DNA of 64,000 nucleotides, taken from assembly GCA_965222765.1 (NCBI GenBank), contig CBDCVG010000006.1:29648-93647 (forward strand). The letters run 5' to 3'. Both the position numbers and the translations under genes were made by a program. Source of the stretch: Caldora sp965222765. GTDB taxonomy: Bacteria > Cyanobacteriota > Cyanobacteriia > Cyanobacteriales > Coleofasciculaceae. Each line of letters opens with the position of its first letter. The stretch's first letter is position 1. Positions 10,176 to 20,085 of this stretch are shown here, piece after piece. A model generated the notes under the pieces. That model saw nothing but the letters and a program-made list of their open reading frames with translations, had not been told where the DNA came from and did no database searches.

Positions 10176-11849
10176 TTAAGTCGCCGTGAACAAAATATCC
10201 ACCGTAGTAGAATCCGTCACATTCTCAGCCGTCTTGCGAGTGATTTCGAGGTGACGGGTATGAGTCTGGGGGTTTTGAGAATTGTTGCTATAGGTAACTT
10301 GATCAGTTATCGCTTGGATGACAGCATCGGTGATTAAAGTGGCAGAAACCAACCGCACGTCATCTACAAACAAGCTGGCACCAAGGGCAAGTCCACCGGT
10401 TTTGTCATAGGAGCCACAGACAAATTCAAACTGGTACTCGCCATCAGCGGGAATGGTACCGTTGATTGAGTTAAAAGGAACTTTGTCACCACGCTTGGCA
10501 AAGAGTTGGGTGCGGGTTTCGTCCCCAGTACCAATGCGGTTATCGCTACCAGTCCCGATTAAAAAGCCAAAAACTTCGTAGGCATCACTTCCCTGTTGGG
10601 CGGAAAAATCTAGGGTGATGCGATCGCCTGCAAAGGCTTGGAAGGGGTCACTACGGACGTAAGGGCCGTGGAGAGAACCGTTGCCCGAGGGACGATCGCT
10701 GCCTAAAGGTCCAGTGATACCGCCGCTACTGACTAAGCGCAGGGCGTAGTTGCCGCTCTTAACAGTTTGGCTGTCGATGCTGACTGTATAGGACGGAGTT
10801 CCAGAAGGGATGGAAACAATAATGCTACCGGTTCCTGTGCCACCGCCACTATTGGTGAAATCGTAGGCAATGCTTTGACCATTGAGGTTTTGGACGGTGC
10901 TGTAGTTTTGCTCAAAAACCGTCCAGCCCTGCAAGTCACCGGTTTCAAACCCACCATTGGTGAGGGGACTGGAGAAATTAATGGTTAAGGCTTTACCATT
11001 GGTTCCATTTTCGTTATTGTTGATCGAACCAATGCGATGAGTGCCAGAGCCATTACCCAAGAAAATGGTGCCGGAACTATCTACTGAAATGGCTCCTTTG
11101 GCGTTAGGATTAGGAGCACTGGTGAGACTCAGTTGGTCATTAGTTGTGCCATTAGTGAGGTTAAACCGTAGATCACCATCGCCATATTCTGAACCACCAG
11201 AGAAGTCGAGATTGCGACTAATGTTAATCGGTGAGCCACCTCCAGTAAATCTGATTTTGGTATCAGCTTGAATATCGCTAAAGATCACTCCTTGCTGGGA
11301 GCAATCGAAACAAGCAAACCGTCCACCCTCAAACTCTCCATCAAGGTCAAATTCTAAGTTTCCATCCACCCAGATTTGCAACTTGGTTTTGCTACAAACA
11401 AACTCAAACTGATAGATTGTCTTGTGTTCCCAGGCTTTAGAGCCTAGGGTTTTCCCCTTAGCTACTTCTGGCAGTTTTATAAAGTCTAGGAAGCTGGGAA
11501 TACCTTGCACTCGCGATAACTTCAGTCCCTCTCGTTGCTTTTCGGCGTCCCAGTTGAGTAAGAGAAAATCAGCATGGTTGTTGTTAGTATCCCCTGGTTT
11601 AAAGTTCAAAGCGAAGCCAATAAAGTCATCGTCAGCACGGGTCTCCACGTCAACCTTAACGGAGATTTTGGCACCTAAAGTGTTAAAGTCACTATAGAAA
11701 AAGGTAGGTTGCCCATTCATCGGTTGAGTGACCGACTTGCCATCGGCTGAAACCTGCCACTTAGCTTCTTGAGCTTTATATTTGAGTGCTCCAATCTGAG
11801 CGCGATCGTAGGATTCGGCTATCCACTTAGTTAAATCAGCGGCTTTCAT
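10176..11849 (-). CDS. Concanavalin-like (thrombospondin-C-type) lectin domain protein
   Basis: A 557-residue protein. Residues 1-200 form a beta-sandwich domain (DLTKWIAESYD, TFFYSDFNTLG, DDDFIGFALNFKPGD, GRFACFD) of the type called thrombospondin C-terminal-like in bacteria. The middle is Gly/Asn/Ser-rich. Residues about 310-500 (NGGFETGDLQGWT ... LFVDDVRLV) look like a second carbohydrate-binding-type beta-sandwich, and the C-terminus (QAITDQVTYSNN...) like an adhesin-type repeat. I chose the ATG at 11849 because it aligns with MKPVDLTKW of the paralogue at 18331; a TTG 30 bases upstream is possible. No signal peptide is visible. It is the last gene of a five-gene minus-strand cluster. Sugar- or surface-binding is likely, but the exact function is unknown. 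Confidence 0.75.
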   Translation of the reverse strand: MKAADLTKWIAESYDRAQIGALKYKAQEAKWQVSADGKSVTQPMNGQPTFFYSDFNTLGAKISVKVDVETRADDDFIGFALNFKPGDTNNNHADFLLLNWDAEKQREGLKLSRVQGIPSFLDFIKLPEVAKGKTLGSKAWEHKTIYQFEFVCSKTKLQIWVDGNLEFDLDGEFEGGRFACFDCSQQGVIFSDIQADTKIRFTGGGSPINISRNLDFSGGSEYGDGDLRFNLTNGTTNDQLSLTSAPNPNAKGAISVDSSGTIFLGNGSGTHRIGSINNNENGTNGKALTINFSSPLTNGGFETGDLQGWTVFEQNYSTVQNLNGQSIAYDFTNSGGGTGTGSIIVSIPSGTPSYTVSIDSQTVKSGNYALRLVSSGGITGPLGSDRPSGNGSLHGPYVRSDPFQAFAGDRITLDFSAQQGSDAYEVFGFLIGTGSDNRIGTGDETRTQLFAKRGDKVPFNSINGTIPADGEYQFEFVCGSYDKTGGLALGASLFVDDVRLVSATLITDAVIQAITDQVTYSNNSQNPQTHTRHLEITRKTAENVTDSTTVDILFTAT

Positions 11850-11893
11850 GAGTTTTGTGTTGTTATTCGTTAACAGCAATTGTTCAATCAGGC

Positions 11894-13216
11894 TTACAAG
11901 TACCTGGCGATCTCAACTTTTTTTGATACCGGTCTTTCATAAATTCCTAATTGTGTAATCATGGAAAACTGTGAACTCCTAAACCCTGGTGCAGTCGCAG
12001 AATAACCATGAAAACTGACAATTTCATGGTTTGGACTAGCTTCTAAGGTTACGATCTTTTTCTCTTTAAGAGTTCCTTTAAAATTCTGCGAGGAACCACC
12101 TCTCTGCTGGAAAAAATGATTAGGGAATACGACCTGTTGTCCCACTGCAAGATTCCGCTCTGCACCAGTGTGATAGTAATAATAATTTTGATCAAGAGCG
12201 TATGGACATAGATTGTACATACTATGGACAAATAGCAGACGTGGAGATATCAGAAAGTTACCGTCATTAGCTTCAAATGTTAGCGAGGTAAAACCACGAA
12301 ATCTTACAAATCCTATGTTGCGGTAGTTAGCTTCTATACAACACCAAATGCCAGTGACTTTAGTTAAATACCTCTGTAAGTGGATTACAGGTTGTCGGTA
12401 GCTGGGCACTTCTTTATAATCTCTCAAATATTGATAAGATACATCACTCCTTGATCGACCTGGACGTATTGGCGGCAAAGTACAGTCTGATTCATGGGAT
12501 TGTTGTCTTAATAAGTCAATCATTCTGTGACGTTGATAAGGTGTATCATCAGCAAGATTTGCCCAAGATACACGTACACTTTGCGGGGCAGTCCATGGAC
12601 TTCTTCCCAGAAAAATTGTTGCAATTCTTGGCTCTTTATAAGTTCTATTTTGTCCACCTGTTCCAAAATAAGTAGCCGGGTTGAAGTCAAATCGAGAACC
12701 GTAATTTTCTCCTTTTGGTAAGGCATCTCGTTTGACAATTTTAGTTCTGTAGTCCTTGATAGGCTCTAATAAATCATTAGCAGAGCCACTGCCGTCTACA
12801 TACTCCACTGTCCATTTTTCATTCTCCAGAGGTGCGCTGGGTTTAAAGGGTGTCTTACAAACCACACCGTCAGAAAAATCAGGTGGCAGAGACAGATCAA
12901 AAATATTGTCTTCTTCCGATTGCAAACTATACTTATTTAACTCACATTGCAGCACTCCTTGCTTACTAATTAGCCATTTTTGGCTGTTATCGTTCCTGAT
13001 TGGCTGCAGAATTAATTTGTTGGGAGCTTGAAAAGTTAAGGCTTGAGAGCCATCGAGAGTAGTGATTAATCTGTCGTCGGTGATTAACCATTGTTGAGTT
13101 TTCCTAGCCAAGCTGGGCATAGTGATACAAACTAGACCCTTTTCTGTTGGTTTTCTCACACTATCGAGTCGGTAACCAGCGTCTTTATTAATGAGATAAA
13201 TGGCTTTACTAGTCAT
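11894..13216 (-). CDS. Ricin-type trefoil / jacalin-like two-domain lectin, copy 1
   Basis: A 440-residue protein. Residues 1-140 hold three QxW-like repeats (QQW43, QKW81, EKW135) typical of a ricin-B beta-trefoil. Residues about 300-435 (KVTGIWCCIEA, SLTFEANDG, IVTLEA, IVSFHGY, ITQLGIYERP) resemble the second half of a jacalin-like lectin. The middle is variable. The start at 13216 is supported by AGGAG at 13224-13228 and by the aligned starts of copies 2 and 3; an upstream in-frame start at 13276 is less likely. There is no signal peptide, so it is cytoplasmic unless exported another way. Copy 3 (14622-15959) is nearly identical in its first 140 residues but divergent in the middle, suggesting gene conversion or selection on the central part. 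Confidence 0.7.
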   Translation of the reverse strand: MTSKAIYLINKDAGYRLDSVRKPTEKGLVCITMPSLARKTQQWLITDDRLITTLDGSQALTFQAPNKLILQPIRNDNSQKWLISKQGVLQCELNKYSLQSEEDNIFDLSLPPDFSDGVVCKTPFKPSAPLENEKWTVEYVDGSGSANDLLEPIKDYRTKIVKRDALPKGENYGSRFDFNPATYFGTGGQNRTYKEPRIATIFLGRSPWTAPQSVRVSWANLADDTPYQRHRMIDLLRQQSHESDCTLPPIRPGRSRSDVSYQYLRDYKEVPSYRQPVIHLQRYLTKVTGIWCCIEANYRNIGFVRFRGFTSLTFEANDGNFLISPRLLFVHSMYNLCPYALDQNYYYYHTGAERNLAVGQQVVFPNHFFQQRGGSSQNFKGTLKEKKIVTLEASPNHEIVSFHGYSATAPGFRSSQFSMITQLGIYERPVSKKVEIARYL

Positions 13217-13306
13217 CTTGTTACTCCTAATTTGATAATCAAAAATTTCAATGAAAGCGATGTCTAGGCTTAACAAAAGGCTATAACGTTTAAGTCGCTC
13301 ACCCGA

Positions 13307-13326
13307 GGGCGCACGTCGGTGCGCCC
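13307..13326. repeat. Perfect hairpin between lectin genes
   Basis: GGGCGCAC, a four-base loop and GTGCGCCC form a perfect GC-rich hairpin just beyond the stop of lectin copy 2 and upstream of copy 1. No T-run follows on the minus strand, so it is more likely a dispersed repeat or an mRNA-stabilising hairpin than a terminator. Confidence 0.5.
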
Positions 13327-13343
13327 CTACGTTGCATTAAATT

Positions 13344-14576
13344 TCAAAAAGCTTGAAAATATTTATCTGGGTTGAAGTTGGATGCCTGTCTGACATAAAT
13401 TCCGAGATTTAAGAGGAAGTACTGATAGGCAGAGCGTTGCTGTAGGGGAGCATTGGCGATATCTCCGGCAAAGGTTGTATAGGTACCATGTAAACCAACA
13501 ATTTCACAACCCTCTGGAGCCTCTAGAGTAACTACCTGTTTTTCTAAAAGCTTGGCAGGCAAGGTTAATAATTGAAAGCTCCCTCCCACTGCTACCTCAT
13601 CTAATTGGCTAGAGCTAGGAATCTCCAAGTAAGAACCATCATTGGCTTCAAACTTGAGTGTATGAAAACCACAAAATTCTAGTCGTTGTTCCTGGGTTGT
13701 TTCTGCATGAATCCAAACCCCTGTAACTTTAGTGAAATGTTTTTCTAAGGCAATCTCTCGACGCAAGTCGTCAACCACATCAGGAGCATTCGGCTCAGGA
13801 TTTGTATCATCTCTATCCCCAAAATGTAACAGATGACAGACATCGTTACAGCTTTCCGGTATATCCCCGCTCAATTCCTGCCAAAAGAGTTGGGGAGCAT
13901 AGGAAATCGGACACCTATTATTATAAAATTTCAAGCCTTTCAATCTCGGCTCTGGATAGTAGTCAGGAGGGGAAGCATCGAATGTTCCTGTTGGCTGAAT
14001 TTCACCCCGTTGGGCTGCTGAAGGTAATGGCTCTAATTTTTTGATACTGTAGTCAGGAGTGGGTTCAGAACTGACGGCAATAGGTTGAGGCTTTAATAAA
14101 TCATTACACAGTTGGTCATCGTCGATATAGCGTAGTTCCCATTGTTGGTAAGGTTCAATCTGTTCCTCATCAGTTAGGTAGTGTAGCTCTTCACAAACTA
14201 CATTATCGGAGAACTCATTAGTCTCGGAAAAATCTGGGAGCTCTTGTTCAATATAGTCTTCTATTGCTTCCAAAGCATGGTAATTTAACCGACACTTTAG
14301 TATCCCTTGGTCATTAAGTGCCCATTTTTGGCTGTAACTTTGCTTGATTGGTTGGAGATTGACTTGGTAGGGAGGTTGAAAAGTCAAGGCTTGAGAACCA
14401 TCGAGGGTAGTAATTAATCCTTCGTCGGTAATCAACCATTTTTGCGTATCAGTAACCTTGGTTTCCGTTTTGGCTACTTCAGGATTAATCACACAAATTA
14501 CTTCTTTACCTTCGCGGCTACTATCCAGCAAAAAGCCCCGTTCCTTATTGATGATTTTGATGGCCTTAGTACTCAT
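13344..14576 (-). CDS. Ricin-type trefoil / jacalin-like two-domain lectin, copy 2
   Basis: A 410-residue paralogue of the flanking genes. The N-terminal trefoil carries TQKWLITDEGLITTLDGSQ, SQKWALNDQGILKC and a QQWELRY repeat. The C-terminal jacalin-like part keeps FTKVTGVW, FHTLKFEANDGSYLEI, QVVTLEAPEGCEIVGLHGTY and LNLGIYVR. It is the most diverged of the three copies, with an acidic insert around residues 115-150. An AGGAG about 12 bases upstream of the ATG is somewhat far. No signal peptide or membrane segment. Probably a glycan-binding protein; ligand unknown. Confidence 0.7.
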   Translation of the reverse strand: MSTKAIKIINKERGFLLDSSREGKEVICVINPEVAKTETKVTDTQKWLITDEGLITTLDGSQALTFQPPYQVNLQPIKQSYSQKWALNDQGILKCRLNYHALEAIEDYIEQELPDFSETNEFSDNVVCEELHYLTDEEQIEPYQQWELRYIDDDQLCNDLLKPQPIAVSSEPTPDYSIKKLEPLPSAAQRGEIQPTGTFDASPPDYYPEPRLKGLKFYNNRCPISYAPQLFWQELSGDIPESCNDVCHLLHFGDRDDTNPEPNAPDVVDDLRREIALEKHFTKVTGVWIHAETTQEQRLEFCGFHTLKFEANDGSYLEIPSSSQLDEVAVGGSFQLLTLPAKLLEKQVVTLEAPEGCEIVGLHGTYTTFAGDIANAPLQQRSAYQYFLLNLGIYVRQASNFNPDKYFQAF

Positions 14577-14621
14577 GTTTGTTGTTTGCTCCTGTTGTGC
14601 AATGAAATCAATTGTTGATAT

Positions 14622-15959
14622 TTAGGAGTACCTTGATAAATCAACATCTGTTGATGCCGGTCTTTGATAAATTCCTAACTGTGAAATCGTCTTGTATCGT
14701 CTATAATAATCAGAGTAAACCGTCCTACCATAGAAACCGACAATTTCATAACCTGGATCAGCTTCTAAAGTTACGATATGTTTCTCTTTAAGAGTTCCAG
14801 TTTGGCCGGGACTGTAAGGTATCGGAACAGTTTGTCCAACCCTCATCCTATTGCCTACATTAGAAGCACTGTAATGTAGAGAATAGTCTCCTGGATTCAT
14901 TCTGTATGGACAGGCCATATTATTACTACTAGTATCAGAATGACATGCCGCTTCTGGTGTTGGAGACAATAAGAAAGAGCCGTCATTAGCTTCAAATTTT
15001 AGTGAAGTAAAACCACAAAATGTTATAGCTGGATAGTTGTTGGAAATACTGCCCCTTACTCTGTAGTTAGCCTGTTTTCTGTGAGCCTCTATACAACACC
15101 AAATGCCAGTGACTTTAGTCAAATACTTCTTAATGTTTATTGACCCTGTAACCGATAACTGCTGTTCTCTTGAAGTAGTATAAGAACATCGACTACCTCC
15201 AGATAATGGGTAAAAATAACCATATTCATCTCCTAGTTTGTCACGTATTAGCTTACGTTGAACATCTGTATCAGCATAAAGATCTTCCCAACCTAATCTT
15301 AGGTACATCGGTATAAACGGAAACGGCTTCCTGGTGTACACAATACGACTAATTCTCGGTTCTTTGTAAAACTTGCCCTGGTAAGACACCTTCGCTGGAT
15401 TATAGTCAAATGAAGGACCACCATGACTACCGTAACAGCGATAGTTTTTCGGTTCAGCATCACCTTTTTTAGCAATTAATGACCGGTAGTCAACTATTTT
15501 TTTCGGTTCCAATAAATCATTAGCCGAGCCACTGCCGTCTACATACTCCACTGTCCATTTTTCATTCTCGTGAGGTGTGCTTGAAGAAAAGGGTGCTTGA
15601 CAAACCACACCGTCAGAAAAATCAGGCGGCAGAGACAGGTCAAAAATAAAGTCTTCTTCTGATTGCAGAGCAGATTTATTTAACTCGCATTGCAGCACTC
15701 CTTCCTTACTAATTAGCCATTTTTGGCTCTTATCGTTATTTCTTGGCGGCTGCAGAATTAATTGGTTGGGAGCTTGAAAAGTTAAGGCTTGAGAGCCATC
15801 GAGAGTAGTGATTAATCTGTCATTGGTGATTAACCATTGTTGAGTGCTCCTAGCCAAGCTGGGTATAGTAACACAAACTAAATGTTCTCCTGGTTTCCTC
15901 ACACTATCGAGTCGGTAAAAACCTTCTTTATTAATCAGATAAACAGGTTTACTACTCAT
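14622..15959 (-). CDS. Ricin-type trefoil / jacalin-like two-domain lectin, copy 3
   Basis: A 445-residue paralogue, very close to copy 1 in its trefoil (RSTQQWLITNDRLITTLDG, SQKWLISKEGVLQCELNK, NEKWTVEYVDGSGSANDLL). The middle and parts of the C-terminal half differ, with several tyrosine/serine-rich inserts; the end ISQLGIYQRP is conserved. The start follows a TAGGAGC sequence seven bases upstream. First of the three tandem lectin copies in the direction of transcription, with 45 bases to copy 2, so co-transcription is likely. No export signal is visible. Confidence 0.7.
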   Translation of the reverse strand: MSSKPVYLINKEGFYRLDSVRKPGEHLVCVTIPSLARSTQQWLITNDRLITTLDGSQALTFQAPNQLILQPPRNNDKSQKWLISKEGVLQCELNKSALQSEEDFIFDLSLPPDFSDGVVCQAPFSSSTPHENEKWTVEYVDGSGSANDLLEPKKIVDYRSLIAKKGDAEPKNYRCYGSHGGPSFDYNPAKVSYQGKFYKEPRISRIVYTRKPFPFIPMYLRLGWEDLYADTDVQRKLIRDKLGDEYGYFYPLSGGSRCSYTTSREQQLSVTGSINIKKYLTKVTGIWCCIEAHRKQANYRVRGSISNNYPAITFCGFTSLKFEANDGSFLLSPTPEAACHSDTSSNNMACPYRMNPGDYSLHYSASNVGNRMRVGQTVPIPYSPGQTGTLKEKHIVTLEADPGYEIVGFYGRTVYSDYYRRYKTISQLGIYQRPASTDVDLSRYS

Positions 15960-16185
15960 GTGTTTGCTCCTAATTTTCTAATCAAAAATTTCAAGGAAAG
16001 CGATGTCTGATACCAAGTCCGGTGAAATGGGTGGCAACTTAAACTTGGACAAAACTACTAGTTAAATTCCCTCATCCGTCTTGGATTCAAATGATGAGGC
16101 TAATAGCTGAAGTCGTCTAAAGACGACTGGATAAGGGTTTTAGTCCACAAAGCGTGGACTTAAGCTATTAGCCCAGAGTTTAAAA

Positions 16186-16335
16186 TTCCGAAATATTGGC
16201 AATTAAATGAAAGTTTTTCAAGCCCCCCAGCCCCCAATTCTGGGGGAGACTGGACTCAAAGTCCCCCAAAATTGGGGGATTTAGGGGGCTTTCAGCAGTT
16301 GAGATATATTACGAAATATTTCGCCAACAGCATCC
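16186..16335. repeat. MITE-like element, CCGAAATATTGGC family, copy 1
   Basis: A ~150-base element with imperfect inverted ends (CCGAAATATTGGC left, ACGAAATATTTCGCC right) around a strong hairpin in which AGCCCCCCAGCCCCCAATT pairs with the AATTGGGGG...AGGGGGCT arm. A closely related copy is at 32916-33060. No coding capacity. It sits upstream of the lectin copies, in a 500-base gap that also holds a repeat of the phrase 'rc-gacttaagctattag' type near 16100-16170 and element A at 16388. Confidence 0.8.
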
Positions 16336-16387
16336 GTTCCTCAACCCAACCTACACTCATACCCACAGTTTTAGTCTGGACAAACTA

Positions 16388-16498
16388 CTAGTGCAGCACG
16401 GCGGAAATAAGTGACCAGTTTGAGATCGATAGAATCCTTACTCTATAAGCATTCTTAATTCTTCATTCTTCATTCTTCATTCCGCGCAGCGGTACTAG
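16388..16498. repeat. Element A copy 1 (CTAGTACCGCTGCGCGGAA inverted ends)
   Basis: One of at least five full copies of a ~95-115 base element with ends CTAGTACCGCTGCGCGGAA and CTAGTGCAGCACGGCGGAA, an internal TTCTTAA/TTCATTC heptamer run and a conserved core (TTACTCTATAAGCATTC). Its CTAG end overlaps the stop codon (16495-16497) of the FG-GAP gene read on the minus strand, so the element apparently sets that gene's C-terminus. Confidence 0.85.
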
Positions 16499-18331
16499 CT
16501 TCCAGCTTGAAAAACATGAACAGCACCAGTATTCTCTGTACCAGAAGTATCAGCTCCTTGTGCTCCAACAATCGCCACCTCTTCACTGATAGCTACAGAA
16601 CAGCCGAAAAGATCATTACTCTGTAATTCAGAGGGTTGGAGTGGTTGTGTTGGTTGTTTAAGTAGTTGCCAGGTTTCTCCTTCCAACTCAAAGATGTAGG
16701 CAGCTCCAGCATTAGTTTTCCCAGCAACATCGGCTTGGTTTGCCCCAACAATCGCTATCTTCCCACTAATAGCCACAGAAGAGCCGAAGCCATCATTGCT
16801 CTGTAATTGAGGGGGTTGGAGTGGCCCTCCTTTTTGTTCCCAAGTTTCCCCTTTCAACTCAAAGATGTAGGCAGCACCAGCATAAGTTTTGCCGCCAGCA
16901 GCACCAGCTTGGTTTGCTCCCACAATCGCTATCTTGCCACTGATGGCGACAGAATAGCCGAAGGAGTCCCGACTCTCCAAATCAGAAGATGTAAGTTTCT
17001 GTTTTTGTGTCCAGGTTTCCCCTTGCCGTTCAAAGATGTAAGCAGCCCCAGCATTACCTTTACCAGAAACATCGGCTTGCTTGGCCCCAATAATCGCGAC
17101 ATCTCCACTAATGGCTACAGAACAGCCGAATTGATCCCCGTTCTCCCCATCAGAGGGGTCGGAGTGGCGAGCCTTTTTGTGTCCAACTTCCTCCTTCTAA
17201 GTGGTAGATGTAAGCTGCTCCCATATTCGGTTTGCCAGGAACATCGGCTGCTTGGGCTCCAACAATTGCGACATCCTCACTGATAGCTACAGAACAGCCG
17301 AATTGATCTCCCATATTTCCATCAGAATGCTGGAGTGCGGGTTGTTCCTGCCAAGTTCCTCCTTTTAATTGATAGATGTAAGCTGATCCTGCATCCGTTT
17401 GGCTAGCATCGCCTAAGAGTACTCCGACAATCGCCGCCTTGTCACTGATACCGACGGAATAGCCGAAGTAGTCATTACCCCTCAAATCAGAAGGTTGCAG
17501 AGGCCCGGCTTTTTTCGTCCAGGTTCCCCCATCCCATTGGTAGATGTAGGCAGCTCCGGCATTGGCTTTGCCACCAGCATCCTTTTGCACTGCCCCAACA
17601 ATCGCCGTTTTCTTACTGACGGCGACAGACCAGCCAAAACCGTCATTAGCCTGCAAATCAGAAGTTGGCAGTTTGCTATGCTTCAGTTTTTCCCAAGAAG
17701 GAGGGGAATCTGCCGCCAGATCTGCTTGAATGTCTTTATAGTCTATTTTTTCCTGGGCGCAATCGAAAAGGGCAAACCGCCCTTCCTCAAAACTACCGTC
17801 GATGTCAAATTCTAGACTGCTATTTACCCAGATTTGCAACTTGGTTTTGGTGAAAACAAACTTGAACTTATAGTCTTTATTGTGTTCCCATTTGACCGAG
17901 CCTAGGGTTTTCGCCTTAGCTACCTTATCTTTTTCCAACAGTCCAAACAACTTAATAAATCGGGGAATGCCCTTCAATTGCGATAACTTCAGCCCAGGCG
18001 AATGATCGTCTCTGGCTAACCAATTGAGCAGGAGAAAATCAGCATCTTTGTTGCTAGTATCCCCAGGCTTGAAGTTCAAGGCAAAGCCAATAAAGTTATT
18101 ATGCTGACTAGGCTCAGCATAAAGCGTAACTTCGATCGTGTGACCTAAGGCGTTAAAGTCGCTGTAGAAAAAGGTAGGCAAGGATTGTTCCAATTGGTCA
18201 ACTGAGTTGCCTTTGCCATCAGGTACGATCTTCCAGTTGGGTTTATCCTTAAGTCCTTTAAACCTTTCTGCGTCAATATCTTTCCTAAGATAGGTTTCGG
18301 GTATCCATTTAGTTAAATCAACGGGTTTCAT
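16495..18331 (-). pseudogene. FG-GAP seven-blade propeller lectin-type protein, one-base frameshift
   Basis: Read as one gene this encodes about 611 residues. The first ~205 are a concanavalin-like domain paralogous to the one at 10176-11849 (DLTKWIPETYL, FFYSDFNALG, GRFALFD). After it come seven FG-GAP-like units of about 60 residues (each DxFGxSVAIS...AIVGA...GAAYIF). Units 1-3 are in frame with the start. After SPLRP the frame shifts by one base in the run GGGG at 17155-17158 (plus strand), and units 4-7 continue without stops to 16495. Removing one base restores SDGENGDQFG exactly. Seven units equal a closed beta-propeller. The total length of 1837 bases is 3n+1, as expected for one extra base. 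It may be a real mutation, a slippage site or a sequencing error. The stop codon lies in element A. Confidence 0.8.
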
Positions 18332-18391
18332 AAACTTTTGTGATCCTCACCAAAATACGAACAATAGAAAGAGAAATTTTTTACACAAGCG

Positions 18392-18605
18392 ATTAAGACT
18401 TACGTATGCACCGTAAGGGAATTACATCTCCTGAGCGGTAGGGTTTGCGTAGCGTTCTCAAAGAGCTAAAAGCTCCCAAGTACCACAAATGCTACGCTGC
18501 TAACGCACCAAAGCGAAGTATTCGGCAGAGTATTGTTGAACTGTGTCCGCTCTGCGAACACAAACACTTTCACTTCAGCATGACAGTTGAGTGCGTCAGT
18601 CCTAC
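18392..18605. repeat. MITE-like element, ATTAGGACTTA family, longer copy
   Basis: Ends ATTAAGACTTACGTATGCAC and GTGCGTCAGTCCTA match those of the 118-base element at 10033-10150. The interior is about 95 bases longer, with an AAAGAGCTAAAAGCTCCCAAG-like insertion. The short reading frames across it look accidental. Confidence 0.7.
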
Positions 18606-19189
18606 TCTCTCTTGTTTAGTTTCTTGTTTCCAGCTTGATATGTCTTAATGCAGAAGGCTAACGTATCGTTCCAAGCAACTACTGATAGCCTGCTTTTCTT
18701 ATTCATTATTGTGCAGAAATATTATGTACAATGCCAGGGCAAAACTGTCCTAGAAGGACGAGTCTTAAAACCGATTATTTTAGTCAAAATCAGCGATCGC
18801 TATGTTGATGCTCATAGCGCTAATTTTTGAAATGCTAATTTTGGCTATCTTTCAGAGAAAAATATGTACTAGCTGTAAGGTTAATGCTCCCCAAGCTCTG
18901 AAAGACTTTAGCGAAGTACTGAGATTGCTAACTTTTAACAAAAGTCGTCAGTTGTTAACATCCTTCTTAGGGTCAATATAATGTTTAGGTAAAAAAAATG
19001 ATATTTTTTGTGCATTTAAATTGTGATTTAAGTCTGACGAAAAAACCTAATAAGAGAAGGATATCCGAATTATAGTAAACCAATTTAGGTGTGTCTTACT
19101 TTGATAATTAGTTGTCATGCTCATATTGCTCATTTTATTCCTTTAGATAGATTGACAAATGTATTAATATTATTGTTTTACAAATAATA

Positions 19190-19326
19190 CTAGTGGTGCG
19201 ACACAGCTAAAATGCTGAAATAAGTAGGTTGGGTGGAGCGATAGCGTAACCCAACACCAGCGTATATTCTGTTGGGTTTCACTTCGTTATACCCAACCTA
19301 CCTTTTTAGTCGTGTCGCGCCACTAG
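19190..19326. repeat. MITE-like element, CTAGTGGTGCGACAC family
   Basis: A 137-base element with about 23-base inverted ends (CTAGTGGTGCGACACAGC..., complement at right with three mismatches). Inside is GTAGGTTGGGTGGA with its complement ACCCAACCTAC, forming a second hairpin. The inner part alone recurs at 57338-57417. Confidence 0.8.
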
Positions 19327-20006
19327 CGATCGCTCTGCTAATTGTTAGTTATTTAGTCTTTTTAGGGTAAATTGCTTTGATTTTGTCTACAATAGGCTTG
19401 ACAAAAAACAAGAGCGTGTGATAGTTTTATGCCAAATAATTAGAAAAATCAGGAATTTTTCCCTAACTGGCAATTAGTAAAATTCGTCAGATATAGCAAC
19501 TCTAAATTGGTCGCGACAAGTGTGCCGCCTGGAATTCAGGTATAGCAATAATTTCGTTTTTGAAAATTGCTACAACCTATTTAGGAGGACTGTATCTGTA
19601 CACTGCAATTTTTTTTACAAAGTGCATCTCACAATTAATTCCTGATCAATGAACTCCAGTAAAGTATATAGTAAAGTCTCAATTTGAACATATAAATTGA
19701 AACTTTCAAGAAAAAAAGTTCATTGCTGAATATTTAGCACATGCCAATACAAGTAGAAAAACAATACTTGCTAAAAAATACCACAATTCACCCCAATCAA
19801 TGAAAAACAAGCCAAGCTATTGGGTTATCTTACAGACATTCTGTATCCGAGAGTACGAAGAACCAAAAATACTTGTTAAAAGATATTTTAGTAATTGTTG
19901 AAGGCATTCGTCATCTCCGGAGCTAGACTATTCTTGCAGTTACAATTCTATGTCTCTCCCTTATCTGAGGATGTCCAACAATAACGATATTTAACATCTT
20001 GAGTCA

Positions 20007-20085
20007 AGAAAAACTCTTGTCTAGTTGACAACACAAAAGTTTTTCTAGGTGAAATAAATAGTCATTACTATGGATGACTATTTTT
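20007..20085 (+). terminator. Two tandem hairpins followed by a T-rich tail
   Basis: AGAAAAACT at 20007-20015 pairs perfectly with 20038-20046 (22-base loop). AAATAGTCAT at 20056-20065 pairs perfectly with 20074-20083 (8-base loop) and is followed by TTTTATT. The second hairpin looks like a Rho-independent terminator on the plus strand, yet no plus-strand gene lies upstream within 10 kb. It could end an unannotated small RNA. Confidence 0.45.

Noticed and set aside
10149..10337. 62-codon plus-strand frame near the first MITE-like element
   Set aside because: It is antisense to the well-supported lectin gene and begins in the element's end.
18445..18830. Two short plus-strand frames (67 and 60 codons)
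   Set aside because: The first lies across the MITE-like element at 18392-18605, the second has no ribosome binding site or recognisable motif, and composition is not coding-like.
19691..19900. Frame of about 65 codons in the gene-free region, with an internal ATG for 33 residues
   Set aside because: No upstream start, no ribosome binding site and no similarity I recognise; more likely chance in AT-rich DNA.
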